A stretch of 64,000 nt of DNA from Maribacter stanieri (GTDB lineage Bacteria; Bacteroidota; Bacteroidia; Flavobacteriales; Flavobacteriaceae), in the NCBI RefSeq assembly GCF_900112245.1, contig NZ_FOYX01000001.1:793856-857855 (forward strand), in the 5' to 3' direction. A program made the translations under genes and the position numbers. The stretch's first letter is position 1, and each line of letters opens with the position of its first letter. Below are positions 36,477 to 47,730 of the stretch, piece after piece. Below the pieces are notes generated by a model. The model was not told the origin of the DNA, searched no databases, and saw only the letters and a list, made by a program, of their open reading frames with translations.

Positions 36477-39233
36477 TTAATTGGAATTTTCGTTTGAAAG
36501 TTCTGGGTTTTCTTTAGTTATTGGTTCTTCGGTAGAATTCCACTCTTTTAAAGATTCATGGTTTTTTGCGATAGAATTTGTGTATAACAAAGCGTTGAAT
36601 AAAGCTCTATAGGTTCCCATAGATTGTCCTCGCCATTGGGGCTGAAATCCAAAAAGAATAACATGTCCATCTTTATAGCGAACATCTACAGCCGCAGCTT
36701 TGTCATTCATGTATTCTTCACCTACCAAATAACCAGATAGTAAAGGCGAACCTTTTTCTTGATATTTTGATAGTATTTCGCCATCAAAACCATCAAGTGT
36801 TTTAAAAACGGGACTACCAAAAACAAATACACCAGATTTTTCTGGCATACCCGCCATAATAGGATGTTGATTATTATTGGTCACTTCTAGTATTGAACCA
36901 CCCGTGAAAAATTGACTTTTTGTTAATTCTTGTACATTGTTTTCTATTGGTAAGTGAAGTTCATTTATTGCAAAATTTGTGCTTTTATTTAGGCAAACTA
37001 ATGTTCCGCCGGCACTTACAAACGAGTCAATGTTTCTAACGCCCAATCCTTTTAATCCTCCTGCATACTGTGGTGGAGCCATACCTTTTTGAAAGCCATC
37101 TTCAATGATTCCCGGTCTTTCCGAAGCCATTAAAACAACGTCAAACCTGTCATTTAGATTTCCGTTATTAATATCTGCATTTCTAATTATAACATATGGT
37201 ATATTAAAATTATCTAAGAGCCACCTTGTCCAGCCCATATCCATACTAGCCGTCCACGGATCATAAACTGCTATTCTAGAGTGCACATTAGTTTTAGGTT
37301 TGGTTGATGTAAGTCTAGCATTTACGGCATAATCTTTCACCCACTTTTGCATTTGTGATCTTGATGCATTACTTATAGCATACGTTTGTTGTTTTGGATT
37401 AAAACCAATAGCTAGATTTTGGTTCATTGCATCGCCAATAATTCGAAATGAATTGTTCTCTTTTGGGTCAATAACCATGGTACCACCACTACCCTTTAAA
37501 GTTCCGGGTAACGGCACTATTCCTGCAGCTACTTCATTAGTGTCAAAACCCGCTCCGCCTATAAAATCTGCTTTACTTAAATCTATACTGGTATCTGTGT
37601 TTTCCTCTAATGCTATTCCCTTAACCGGAATTAAAGATGAAGATATTGATTCTGGTAAAGGAGACATGGCTGCAACAACATCTACTTCCATTTGATATGG
37701 TAATGTCCAACCCGCAGCATCATAGGGTCGTTCTAAAGGACCGTCTGGTGATTCCCTTAAATCTGGATATTCTTGAATGTCTATTAGTTGTCTTGCCAAC
37801 TCTCCAAATTCCTGAGCCATAGGTATAACCCATGTCCCTTTCGGATAGGTATTCCCTTCGAAAAATGTTTCAGAATCTAATTGAGAAATTTTAATTCCGT
37901 TAAAAGCTAGTCTTTTCAAGAATTCTACCGGGCGTACGGGATCGCGTTGTTTTTGTTTTATAAAATAGGCATAAGGTGGTTCTTGCTTATATTTTTCAAT
38001 TGTGGTTACGCCTGCCTGATACTTGTTGAAAAGTAGGGTTTCTTTATATTTTGCGGCATAATCTAGAACGGCTATAGATGCTGTTTGCATATATTGAACA
38101 GCATCTCCTAGACGCCACCACCCACCTTTCCATGGGCTAGAGTACAGAGATTCAATACGTAAATCTGCTCGTTCTTTCGGAAAATCCTTAATGGTATAAA
38201 AGTGCGGAGTTGCAAATTTATAAAGGGATGTTTCTGTCCAGAACGATGGTATGTTCTGCATCATTGGCATGTAATCAATATAACCAGGGTACCAAGCATC
38301 AAAACCTTTACCCATATGTACAGCGCCTGGCAAGCCTTCCGTTTCTAATTCTTGTGCCATAGCCATACCAATCATATTTACTTCTCTGGCCATTAATGGC
38401 GGAGTTTGGGGAGCAACTGGTTCTGCAAAAGGTGGCAGCCAAATTCTAGTAGGAAATGGGGAAGATTGATGATGTACATGAATAATACTTGGTTCCCACT
38501 CACGCCAAGTGCTACCAACAACACGAGATTCAAGCTGATTTAGCATATAGGCATCACGATTATTATCGTGACCTACATATTTTTGATATAACCACGGTGT
38601 AGGCGCAGTTTCATAAGGGGTACCCACATTTCCTAAATACCAATTGGCAATGATATCTTGTCCATCAGGGTTTAAAGAGGGCCATAGAATAAGTATTACA
38701 TCTTCAAAAATGGTCTGGTACTTTTCTGTTTTGGCTTTATTTACCAATTCATAGGCCAAAGTTATAATGTGTTGTGCTCCGGCAACTTCTGAGGCGTGTA
38801 GACCACCACTAATATCCACAATTGCTTTTCCTTCTTTTGCCAATGCTTTTGCCATCTCTCTTGTTAAGTTTTCAGGATGCGCTAATTGCTGTGAAATAGA
38901 TTTATAGTGATCTATCTTTTGTAGATTTTCTGGTGTAGAGATTAATACATATTGCCATTCCCGTCCTTCAGATGTTTTTCCGGCATATCTCATCTCTACC
39001 ATATCACTTGTGGCAGCTAGTTTTTCAAAATAATTAATTGACTGATCGTAAGTTGCTAAATTAAAATCCGAACCTATTTCAAAGCCTATTACCTCGGTTG
39101 GATTAGGAACTGCTTGAGCATTCGATTGCTGTATGAAGGAAAGAATTAGGAATAAGGGTGATAATATCAGATGTATAAATGCCACTTTTATTTTTGTGAA
39201 TTTTGATAATATACTTTTATCAAATGATTTCAT
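36477..39233 (-). CDS. M14 family zinc carboxypeptidase, exported
   Basis: A 918-residue exported peptidase. A signal/anchor segment is at residues 17-40 (cleavage probably after SNAQA). The M14 motif is GGLHASE with zinc ligands His146 and Glu149, and the third His is in IIHVHHQSS near 252-255. The catalytic domain fills the first 400 residues; a long C-terminal part of about 500 residues contains a glutamine-amidotransferase-like fold segment (PYVIIRNADINNG ... VDVRYKDGHVILFGFQPQWRGQ). This two-part architecture is usual for large Bacteroidota M14 proteins. It is oriented away from katG, with about 260 bp between their starts. Confidence 0.9.
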   Translation of the reverse strand: MKSFDKSILSKFTKIKVAFIHLILSPLFLILSFIQQSNAQAVPNPTEVIGFEIGSDFNLATYDQSINYFEKLAATSDMVEMRYAGKTSEGREWQYVLISTPENLQKIDHYKSISQQLAHPENLTREMAKALAKEGKAIVDISGGLHASEVAGAQHIITLAYELVNKAKTEKYQTIFEDVILILWPSLNPDGQDIIANWYLGNVGTPYETAPTPWLYQKYVGHDNNRDAYMLNQLESRVVGSTWREWEPSIIHVHHQSSPFPTRIWLPPFAEPVAPQTPPLMAREVNMIGMAMAQELETEGLPGAVHMGKGFDAWYPGYIDYMPMMQNIPSFWTETSLYKFATPHFYTIKDFPKERADLRIESLYSSPWKGGWWRLGDAVQYMQTASIAVLDYAAKYKETLLFNKYQAGVTTIEKYKQEPPYAYFIKQKQRDPVRPVEFLKRLAFNGIKISQLDSETFFEGNTYPKGTWVIPMAQEFGELARQLIDIQEYPDLRESPDGPLERPYDAAGWTLPYQMEVDVVAAMSPLPESISSSLIPVKGIALEENTDTSIDLSKADFIGGAGFDTNEVAAGIVPLPGTLKGSGGTMVIDPKENNSFRIIGDAMNQNLAIGFNPKQQTYAISNASRSQMQKWVKDYAVNARLTSTKPKTNVHSRIAVYDPWTASMDMGWTRWLLDNFNIPYVIIRNADINNGNLNDRFDVVLMASERPGIIEDGFQKGMAPPQYAGGLKGLGVRNIDSFVSAGGTLVCLNKSTNFAINELHLPIENNVQELTKSQFFTGGSILEVTNNNQHPIMAGMPEKSGVFVFGSPVFKTLDGFDGEILSKYQEKGSPLLSGYLVGEEYMNDKAAAVDVRYKDGHVILFGFQPQWRGQSMGTYRALFNALLYTNSIAKNHESLKEWNSTEEPITKENPELSNENSN

Positions 39234-39432
39234 GAGGTTTGAATGTTAGTTTGTCTTACTAAATTATTAATTATGAGATAGCTAGTGTTATAAACAGGCT
39301 ATAAGTGATTATCTTTATGATATTCTAATATTTACGGTAATAATTAAGTCAGTTTGATAATCGAATTGGCGTGATGCAAAACAATTAAATATTATACAAT
39401 AGATTTTATCTATTTAAAACGAAATATTGATA

Positions 39433-39455
39433 AGTAAAATATTTATAATTTTACT
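39433..39455. promoter_or_regulatory. Inverted repeat upstream of katG
   Basis: Arms AGTAAAAT (39433-39440) and ATTTTACT (39448-39455) with a 7-nt spacer lie 37 nt before the katG ATG, where an operator for a peroxide-responsive regulator could act. It may equally be chance in AT-rich DNA. Confidence 0.3.
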
Positions 39456-39467
39456 ATTGAGAAGTAA

Positions 39468-41735
<2,268 letters not shown>

Positions 41736-41757
41736 ATATATTCACTTTATAAATATT

Positions 41758-41787
41758 AAAAAGACAGCTATAATTAGCTGCCTTTTT
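41758..41787. terminator. Terminator between katG and the VOC gene
   Basis: Stem AAAAAG-A-CAGCTA / TAGCTG-C-CTTTTT with one mismatch and a TAAT loop, A-run and T-run on either side, suiting both converging genes. Confidence 0.8.
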
Positions 41788-41801
41788 CTTTTTAATATCT
41801 A

Positions 41802-42164
41802 TCATTTGTTCAATGATTCTCCAAATGTCAGTAAGTTACTATCGGGGTCTAATAGAGCAAACTCCTTTTGTTTCCAAGGTTTAAGCTCTAGTTTTCCATT
41901 AGGGTGTATAGCTACATTGATATTTAATAACGATTGGTATAAGGTTTCTATATCGTTGGTGCGGATATAGACCTGTCCGTAGTTCTCTTTTGGATTTAGA
42001 GCTTCGAACAAAAAGAAATGTATTTCGATGTCATCCTTTTCTACCATCAAATACTCAGGATAATCTATTGTGCCTACTTTTTTAAACCCGAGTGAATTAA
42101 CATAATAATCTATGGTAGCACTTTTGTTTCGCATCGGTAACTTCGGATTTATAGAGACAAGCAT
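41802..42164 (-). CDS. VOC-superfamily protein (glyoxalase/bleomycin-resistance-like)
   Basis: A 120-residue protein with a single VOC repeat pair: an opening PKLPMRNKSATIDYYVNSLGFKKV, a central strand DIEIHFFLFEALNPKENYGQVYIR and a closing KEFALLDPDSNLLTFGE. It resembles bleomycin-binding-type proteins, which sequester the drug as dimers, but chromosomal relatives are often of unknown function. It is transcribed towards katG and shares the terminator between them. Confidence 0.85.
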   Translation of the reverse strand: MLVSINPKLPMRNKSATIDYYVNSLGFKKVGTIDYPEYLMVEKDDIEIHFFLFEALNPKENYGQVYIRTNDIETLYQSLLNINVAIHPNGKLELKPWKQKEFALLDPDSNLLTFGESLNK

Positions 42165-42380
42165 AGTTTGTGTGTTTTGATTAGCTCTAAATTAATCAAT
42201 CTAAACCTAAGTTATGAAAGTCAGAAGTTCATTGATATAGTTTGAAAACCTATCGTAATCACAAAGTAGATTGAAGATTATGTATTTCTAGGCGCTATTC
42301 TGTAACAAATATGAAATAAATGCTACTAATACTATGAAGGCATTTAGTATCTTTCAATATTAACCTTAAAAGAAATAATT

Positions 42381-43310
42381 ATGGGCTCATTTATTTGGAT
42401 TCCGATTGCGTTTTTAGTGATTGCCACTATTCTATCGGGTGTATTTATTGTAAAACAGCAAACAGCGGTATTAATTGAAACATTCGGAAAATTTACTAGT
42501 GTAAGACAATCTGGTATTCAATTTAAAATTCCTTTTGTGCAACGAATTGCCGCACGTATTGGTTTAAAAATTCAACAATTAGATGTTATTATAGAAACTA
42601 AAACCTTAGATGATGTTTTTGTGAAACTTAAAGTATCAGTACAATATGTGGTGATTAAGGAAAAAGTTTATGAAGCATATTACCAGTTAGAATATCCACA
42701 TGAACAAATTACTTCTTATGTATTTGATGTGGTTAGGGCTGAAGTACCTAAAATGAAATTGGATGATGTTTTTGTTAAAAAAGATGATATTGCCATAGCT
42801 GTAAAATCAGAATTGCAACAAGCAATGTTAGATTATGGATTTGATATTATTAAAACCTTGGTTACCGATATTGATCCAGATGCACAAGTAAAAGAAGCCA
42901 TGAACCGTATTAATGCTTCTGAGCGTCAAAAAACTGCTGCGCAGTTTGAAGGTGATGCTGCACGTATTTTAATTGTAGAGAAAGCAAAAGCTGAGGCTGA
43001 AAGCAAAAGATTACAAGGTCAGGGTATTGCAGATCAAAGAAGAGAAATAGCTCGTGGTCTAGAAGAGTCTGTAGAGGTATTGAATAAAGTTGGTATTAAT
43101 TCTCAAGAAGCTTCTGCATTAATTGTGGTAACACAACATTATGATACATTACAGAGCATAGGGGAAGCTACTAACACCAATTTAATATTATTACCGAATT
43201 CGCCTCAAGCAGGTAGTGATATGCTTAATAATATGGTTGCTAGTTTTACCGCTAGTAATATGATTGGTGAAACAATGAAAAAAACAAATAAACCTAAACT
43301 TAAAGAATAG
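42381..43310 (+). CDS. SPFH/band-7 domain membrane protein
   Basis: A 309-residue protein with one N-terminal transmembrane helix (about 4-26) followed by the SPFH domain (KQQTAVLIETFGKFTSVRQSG) and a coiled coil rich in Ala, Glu and Lys (about 175-235). The QFEGDAARILIVEKAKAEAESKRLQGQG segment is characteristic of stomatin/prohibitin-like proteins related to eukaryotic hypersensitive-induced-response proteins. Such proteins form large ring oligomers in membranes. It stands alone, with a strong terminator after it; no NfeD-type partner is adjacent. Confidence 0.9.
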   Translation: MGSFIWIPIAFLVIATILSGVFIVKQQTAVLIETFGKFTSVRQSGIQFKIPFVQRIAARIGLKIQQLDVIIETKTLDDVFVKLKVSVQYVVIKEKVYEAYYQLEYPHEQITSYVFDVVRAEVPKMKLDDVFVKKDDIAIAVKSELQQAMLDYGFDIIKTLVTDIDPDAQVKEAMNRINASERQKTAAQFEGDAARILIVEKAKAEAESKRLQGQGIADQRREIARGLEESVEVLNKVGINSQEASALIVVTQHYDTLQSIGEATNTNLILLPNSPQAGSDMLNNMVASFTASNMIGETMKKTNKPKLKE

Positions 43311-43337
43311 CTCATTTTAGGTTTGATTATTTTTAGG

Positions 43338-43370
43338 AAAACCCGAGAACAAATGTTCTTGGGTTTTTTT
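43338..43370 (+). terminator. Intrinsic terminator of the SPFH gene
   Basis: Stem AAAACCCGAGAAC / GTTCTTGGGTTTT (one G-U pair) with a 4-nt loop, followed by a T-run. Confidence 0.85.
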
Positions 43371-43478
43371 ATGCATTTTAAAAATTAGGACAAAGAAAGA
43401 TATAGCTTTAAAAATTCATTTTAAGAAGCTATTTAAGCATTTCACAACCTTTATGATACCAATGGGTTTGTAAATTGA

Positions 43479-43513
43479 AAGAGGCTCGTAGACATTACGT
43501 CTTCGAGCCTCTT
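43479..43513. terminator. Hairpin downstream of glnS
   Basis: Perfect 10-bp arms AAGAGGCTCG / CGAGCCTCTT, with an inner AGAC/GTCT pairing. It lies 50 nt beyond the leftward glnS stop and is a probable terminator. Confidence 0.65.
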
Positions 43514-43564
43514 CTTATAAGAATATTCAATACTATAGAATAGTAGTAATAGGTATAACTAATA

Positions 43565-45250
43565 CTATTTTTTCTCTTGAACTTTAGCCCAAGAATCTCT
43601 TAAACCAACAGTTCTATTAAAAACTAAATTATCTGCAGTGGTATCTGGATCAACACAGAAATAACCTATTCGTTGAAACTGAAAAGTATCTCCAGGTTGT
43701 GCATTTTTTAATGCAGGTTCTACATATCCGTTAATTACAGTTAATGAATCCGGATTAATAAAATCTAAGAAATCCTTGTCTTTATGTGTGTCTGGACTTT
43801 CATCTGTAAACAGGCGGTCATATAATCTAACTTCCGCTTTAACAGCATGCTCAATAGATATCCAGTGTAATGTTCCCTTAACTTTACGCAAACTTTCTTC
43901 TGTACCGCTTCCACTTTTACTTTTTGGGTCGTAAGTACACTGTACTTCAGTTATATTCCCTTCGGTATCTTTTGTACAGCTTTCAGCTTTAATAATGTAA
44001 CCGTTTTTTAAGCGAACTTCATTGCCCAATTTTAAACGGAAGAATTTTTTATTGGCAGCTTCTCTAAAATCTTCCTGTTCAATATATATTTCTCTAGAAA
44101 ATGGAACTTCTCTAGAACCTGCATTTTCATCTTCTGGAGAATTTTCTGCAACTAACCATTCCGTTTCACCTTCAGGGTAATTTGTAATTACCACCTTAAG
44201 TGGGTTCAGAACTCCCATTACCCTATGGGTTGTTTTATTTAAATGTTCCCTAACATTGAATTCAAGTAAAGAAACATCAATAAGGTTATCTCTTTTCGCA
44301 ATACCAATAGTATCTACAAAATTGCGAATAGATTCCGGTGTATATCCTCTTCTACGTAATCCTGATATTGTTGGCATTCTTGGGTCATCCCAACCATTTA
44401 CTACTCCCTTTTCAACCAATTGTGCCAACTTCCGCTTACTTACTACGGTATGGCTTAAGTTACGACGAGCAAACTCTCGTTGCTTAGGCCTTACTTTAGT
44501 TTCATCATATACTTGATCTAAAAACCAATTATATAACTCACGGTGCATTGCAAATTCTAGCGTACAGAAAGAATGTGATACTTGCTCTATATAATCACTT
44601 TCACCATGTGTCCAATCATACATCGGATAAATACACCAATCGGTATTTGTTCTGTGGTGCGCTTTATGTAATATACGGTACATGATAGGGTCTCTCATCA
44701 ACATGTTAGATGAGGTCATATCTATCTTAGCTCTTAATACGTGAGTTCCTTCTTTAAACTCTCCGTTTTTCATCTTTTCAAACAGCTCTAAATTTTCTTC
44801 TATAGATCTATTTCTATTTGGACTATCTGTACCCGGTTCAGTAGGAGTTCCTTTTTGGGCAGCCATTTCTTCAGAAGATTGATTGTCCACATATGCCTTT
44901 CCTTGTTTAACCAATTCTACCGCCCAATCATATAGTTGCTGAAAGTAATCAGACGCATACCGTTCGGTATCCCACTTGAAACCTAACCATTCTACATCTT
45001 TTTTGATAGCATCTACAAATTCTTGCTCTTCTTTTGCAGGGTTTGTATCATCAAATCTCAGATTTACAGGTGCATTATACCTTAGACCTAAACCAAAGTT
45101 TAAACAAATAGAGCTTGCATGCCCAATATGTAAATAACCATTAGGTTCTGGAGGAAAACGAAAACGTAATTCGTCTTTGGTATAACCATTTACCAAGTCC
45201 TCTTCAACAATTTGTTCAATAAAATTCAAAGACTTTGATGTCTCGCTCAT
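43565..45250 (-). CDS. glnS: Glutamine--tRNA ligase
   Basis: A 561-residue class I synthetase charging tRNA-Gln. The HIGH motif is in EPNGYLHIGHASSICLNFGL and the KMSKS-type motif is VVSKRKL; the block RFDDTNPAKEEQEFVDAI is diagnostic of GlnRS, as is the C-terminal two-barrel anticodon-binding region. The ATG at 45250 is chosen over one 15 nt upstream because MSETSKSLNFIEQIV matches the usual N-terminus. Its presence implies direct tRNA-Gln charging. Confidence 0.95.
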   Translation of the reverse strand: MSETSKSLNFIEQIVEEDLVNGYTKDELRFRFPPEPNGYLHIGHASSICLNFGLGLRYNAPVNLRFDDTNPAKEEQEFVDAIKKDVEWLGFKWDTERYASDYFQQLYDWAVELVKQGKAYVDNQSSEEMAAQKGTPTEPGTDSPNRNRSIEENLELFEKMKNGEFKEGTHVLRAKIDMTSSNMLMRDPIMYRILHKAHHRTNTDWCIYPMYDWTHGESDYIEQVSHSFCTLEFAMHRELYNWFLDQVYDETKVRPKQREFARRNLSHTVVSKRKLAQLVEKGVVNGWDDPRMPTISGLRRRGYTPESIRNFVDTIGIAKRDNLIDVSLLEFNVREHLNKTTHRVMGVLNPLKVVITNYPEGETEWLVAENSPEDENAGSREVPFSREIYIEQEDFREAANKKFFRLKLGNEVRLKNGYIIKAESCTKDTEGNITEVQCTYDPKSKSGSGTEESLRKVKGTLHWISIEHAVKAEVRLYDRLFTDESPDTHKDKDFLDFINPDSLTVINGYVEPALKNAQPGDTFQFQRIGYFCVDPDTTADNLVFNRTVGLRDSWAKVQEKK

Positions 45251-45476
45251 GTCATTATATTTCAAGCTACAAAAGTAGCAAAAATGGCTTAAAGGATAGG
45301 TTTAAATTGGATACACCTTACATAAAATGAGTTTCACAACATAAATCTTCCTTCCGACAACATAAAATTTCACTTCGTCGTATTAAATAACATATTTGTC
45401 TATGAAATGATGGTATAGTGAAATAATTTATTAACCAACTTTTCAACCGTAGTGGCCCCCATAACTACAAATACCT

Positions 45477-47723
45477 ATGAGAACTTTGAACAAACTTACC
45501 GTAATTACAGCACTATCCATGCTTTTCTGCGCTTTTCAATTATCTGCGCAAGCAATAGTAATTAATGCTCCAGAACCTGCAGACAATCCAAATCTGTCAG
45601 GAAGTACACCATGGTCTGCCGTTTGCGCAGGTAATGGTGGTTTTAACGAATACTATGTAAATGTTACATGGATTGGAACTGCGAACGCAGGTAACGAGTT
45701 TATTCTCGAATTATCTGACGCCAGCGGTAGTTTTGCCAATGCACAAACATTGCAAACTATTACCGATCAAAATGCCGTAAAGGATTTTGATACCAGTTTT
45801 GCCATACCTACAGATACACGTGGTGAAGGGTATAAGATGAGGGTTAGAAGTACTGACCCGGTAAAGATCGGTAGTGAATCTCCTGCATACAATATGTATT
45901 ACATGGATGTAACTTCTAATCTTAATATTAGTGAAAAAGGTGACGGAGTTCCCCCAGGTACTGTTTGTAGTACAGGACCGATTACTTTACAAGTTGATAA
46001 TATAGCAAACCCTGAAACCTATCAATATATCTGGTTTCGAAGTGGGACAGAATTAACGTCGGAAACCGGACATACTTTGAATGTAACCCAATCTGGTATG
46101 TACAATGTATATATTAATTATGGACCGCGTTGTACTGGTTCTGGTAATACAGATTCAAATATAGTTGATGTAACTATTGGAGGGTCTGGAACTGGTATTG
46201 CCGTTACCGCACCAAGCAAGACTTCTTTGTGTAGTACGGACACCGAAATTTTAAGTATAGATCAAACCAATGCTTCATGGAGCTACCAATGGTTTAAAGA
46301 TGACGCTGCAATTTTAGGAGCGACTGGAACAACTTATACAGTAAATGCTGCAAATGCAGGTTTTGAAGGAGATTATGCAGTTGAAATATCTGGTACTGGT
46401 ATCTGTAATGAAAGATCAGCAGTAGTTTCTATGAACAATGCAGAACTATATACTGTTACAGTAGAAAATGAAATTAATACGGTTTTATTACCTACACAAA
46501 CTCAATTGTTAAGTGTTAGCACAACTGCGAACACTCCAAGCTATAAGTGGTTTAGAAACAATGTTGAAATAAGCGGAGAAACAAGTAATTCAATAACGAT
46601 ATCTCAAGACGGTGAATATTACGCCGAGGTAACCCAAACAGGTGGTGCATGTGCTATCTCTTCAAAAAATTCGGAAACTACTACTGTAGTATCTCCTGCT
46701 TCTTTTGAGATGACTATAAATTATACTGATGCGTATACTTCTTGTGAATCTACAACTACAACTTTAGGTGTTGAGCAAATTAATGCTGTTGCAACAGATG
46801 GTACAAAAACAGATGTTACAAGTGCTTTAGTTGATGGGTTTACCTATCAATGGAGTAAAGATGGTGCAATTGTAAATGGTGCCACAAATAACGTTATTAG
46901 TTTAGCATCGAACTTAGAAAATGGGGACTATGAATTAAATGCGACCATTGATAGTTTTGATATAGATTCTAACTCGTTATCAATACAGCTTTTAACTAAC
47001 GAAACTATTTCTATTACCAGTTCTGGAACTGTTTTTTGTAGTGGCGGAGAAACTATTTCACTTAGCACCACCAGCAATTTAAGTTCATCTACTTACGAAT
47101 GGCAATTAGATGGTATTTCAATTAATACAACTGATGCTGTTTTGACGGTTTCTACAGCAGGTACCTATAGACTGACAATGGATAAGGATGGCTGTTCTTT
47201 GATCTCTAATGAGATTGTAGTTACACCGTTAGATGAGAATCTTATAACCCTTGACCCAGGTACTGAAGTTGTAATGCCAGAAGGCACTACTAAAACAGTA
47301 ACTGCAAGTGGAGGTACTGCTTATAGATGGTTAGATGCAAATGCCGCTGAATTAAGCAATTCTGACAGCGTAACTTTTACAGATGCAGGTACGTATACCT
47401 TGATAGCATCTATAGATAACTGTGAGATTGTTAGACAGGTAGAAGTATCTTACTTAGATACATTTAAAGTACCTAATGTAATAACAGTTAATGGAGATGG
47501 TATTAATGACCAATGGGTTATTCCAAACTCTTACTCTAATAAGGCCGATGTAAATGTTATTATTTACAACGAACAAGGTCAAGAGATCGTAAACGAATTT
47601 GATTATAAAAATAATTGGCCGCAGTCTACTACTGCATTCACTAAACAAAATATGGTATTCTACTATAAAATTAGAAATGCCAGTGAAGTACTTAAACAAG
47701 GTACGATCACAGTAATACGTTAA
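45477..47723 (+). CDS. Gliding-motility-associated C-terminal domain protein with Ig-like repeats (SprC-like)
   Basis: A 748-residue exported protein with a signal peptide ending in LSAQ near residue 25. The body holds about six Ig-like repeats, each with an invariant Trp in the pattern Y-x-W-(F/L), for example SYQWFKDDAAILGATG and YQWSKDGAIVNGA. The C-terminal 85 residues are the gliding-motility-associated domain (KVPNVITVNGDGINDQWVI), a type B secretion signal for the type IX system, so it is predicted to be exported to the cell surface. It is followed 7 nt later by a PorP/SprF-type gene, the arrangement of sprC-sprD in Flavobacterium johnsoniae. Confidence 0.85.
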   Translation: MRTLNKLTVITALSMLFCAFQLSAQAIVINAPEPADNPNLSGSTPWSAVCAGNGGFNEYYVNVTWIGTANAGNEFILELSDASGSFANAQTLQTITDQNAVKDFDTSFAIPTDTRGEGYKMRVRSTDPVKIGSESPAYNMYYMDVTSNLNISEKGDGVPPGTVCSTGPITLQVDNIANPETYQYIWFRSGTELTSETGHTLNVTQSGMYNVYINYGPRCTGSGNTDSNIVDVTIGGSGTGIAVTAPSKTSLCSTDTEILSIDQTNASWSYQWFKDDAAILGATGTTYTVNAANAGFEGDYAVEISGTGICNERSAVVSMNNAELYTVTVENEINTVLLPTQTQLLSVSTTANTPSYKWFRNNVEISGETSNSITISQDGEYYAEVTQTGGACAISSKNSETTTVVSPASFEMTINYTDAYTSCESTTTTLGVEQINAVATDGTKTDVTSALVDGFTYQWSKDGAIVNGATNNVISLASNLENGDYELNATIDSFDIDSNSLSIQLLTNETISITSSGTVFCSGGETISLSTTSNLSSSTYEWQLDGISINTTDAVLTVSTAGTYRLTMDKDGCSLISNEIVVTPLDENLITLDPGTEVVMPEGTTKTVTASGGTAYRWLDANAAELSNSDSVTFTDAGTYTLIASIDNCEIVRQVEVSYLDTFKVPNVITVNGDGINDQWVIPNSYSNKADVNVIIYNEQGQEIVNEFDYKNNWPQSTTAFTKQNMVFYYKIRNASEVLKQGTITVIR

Positions 47724-47730
47724 GCTCACC

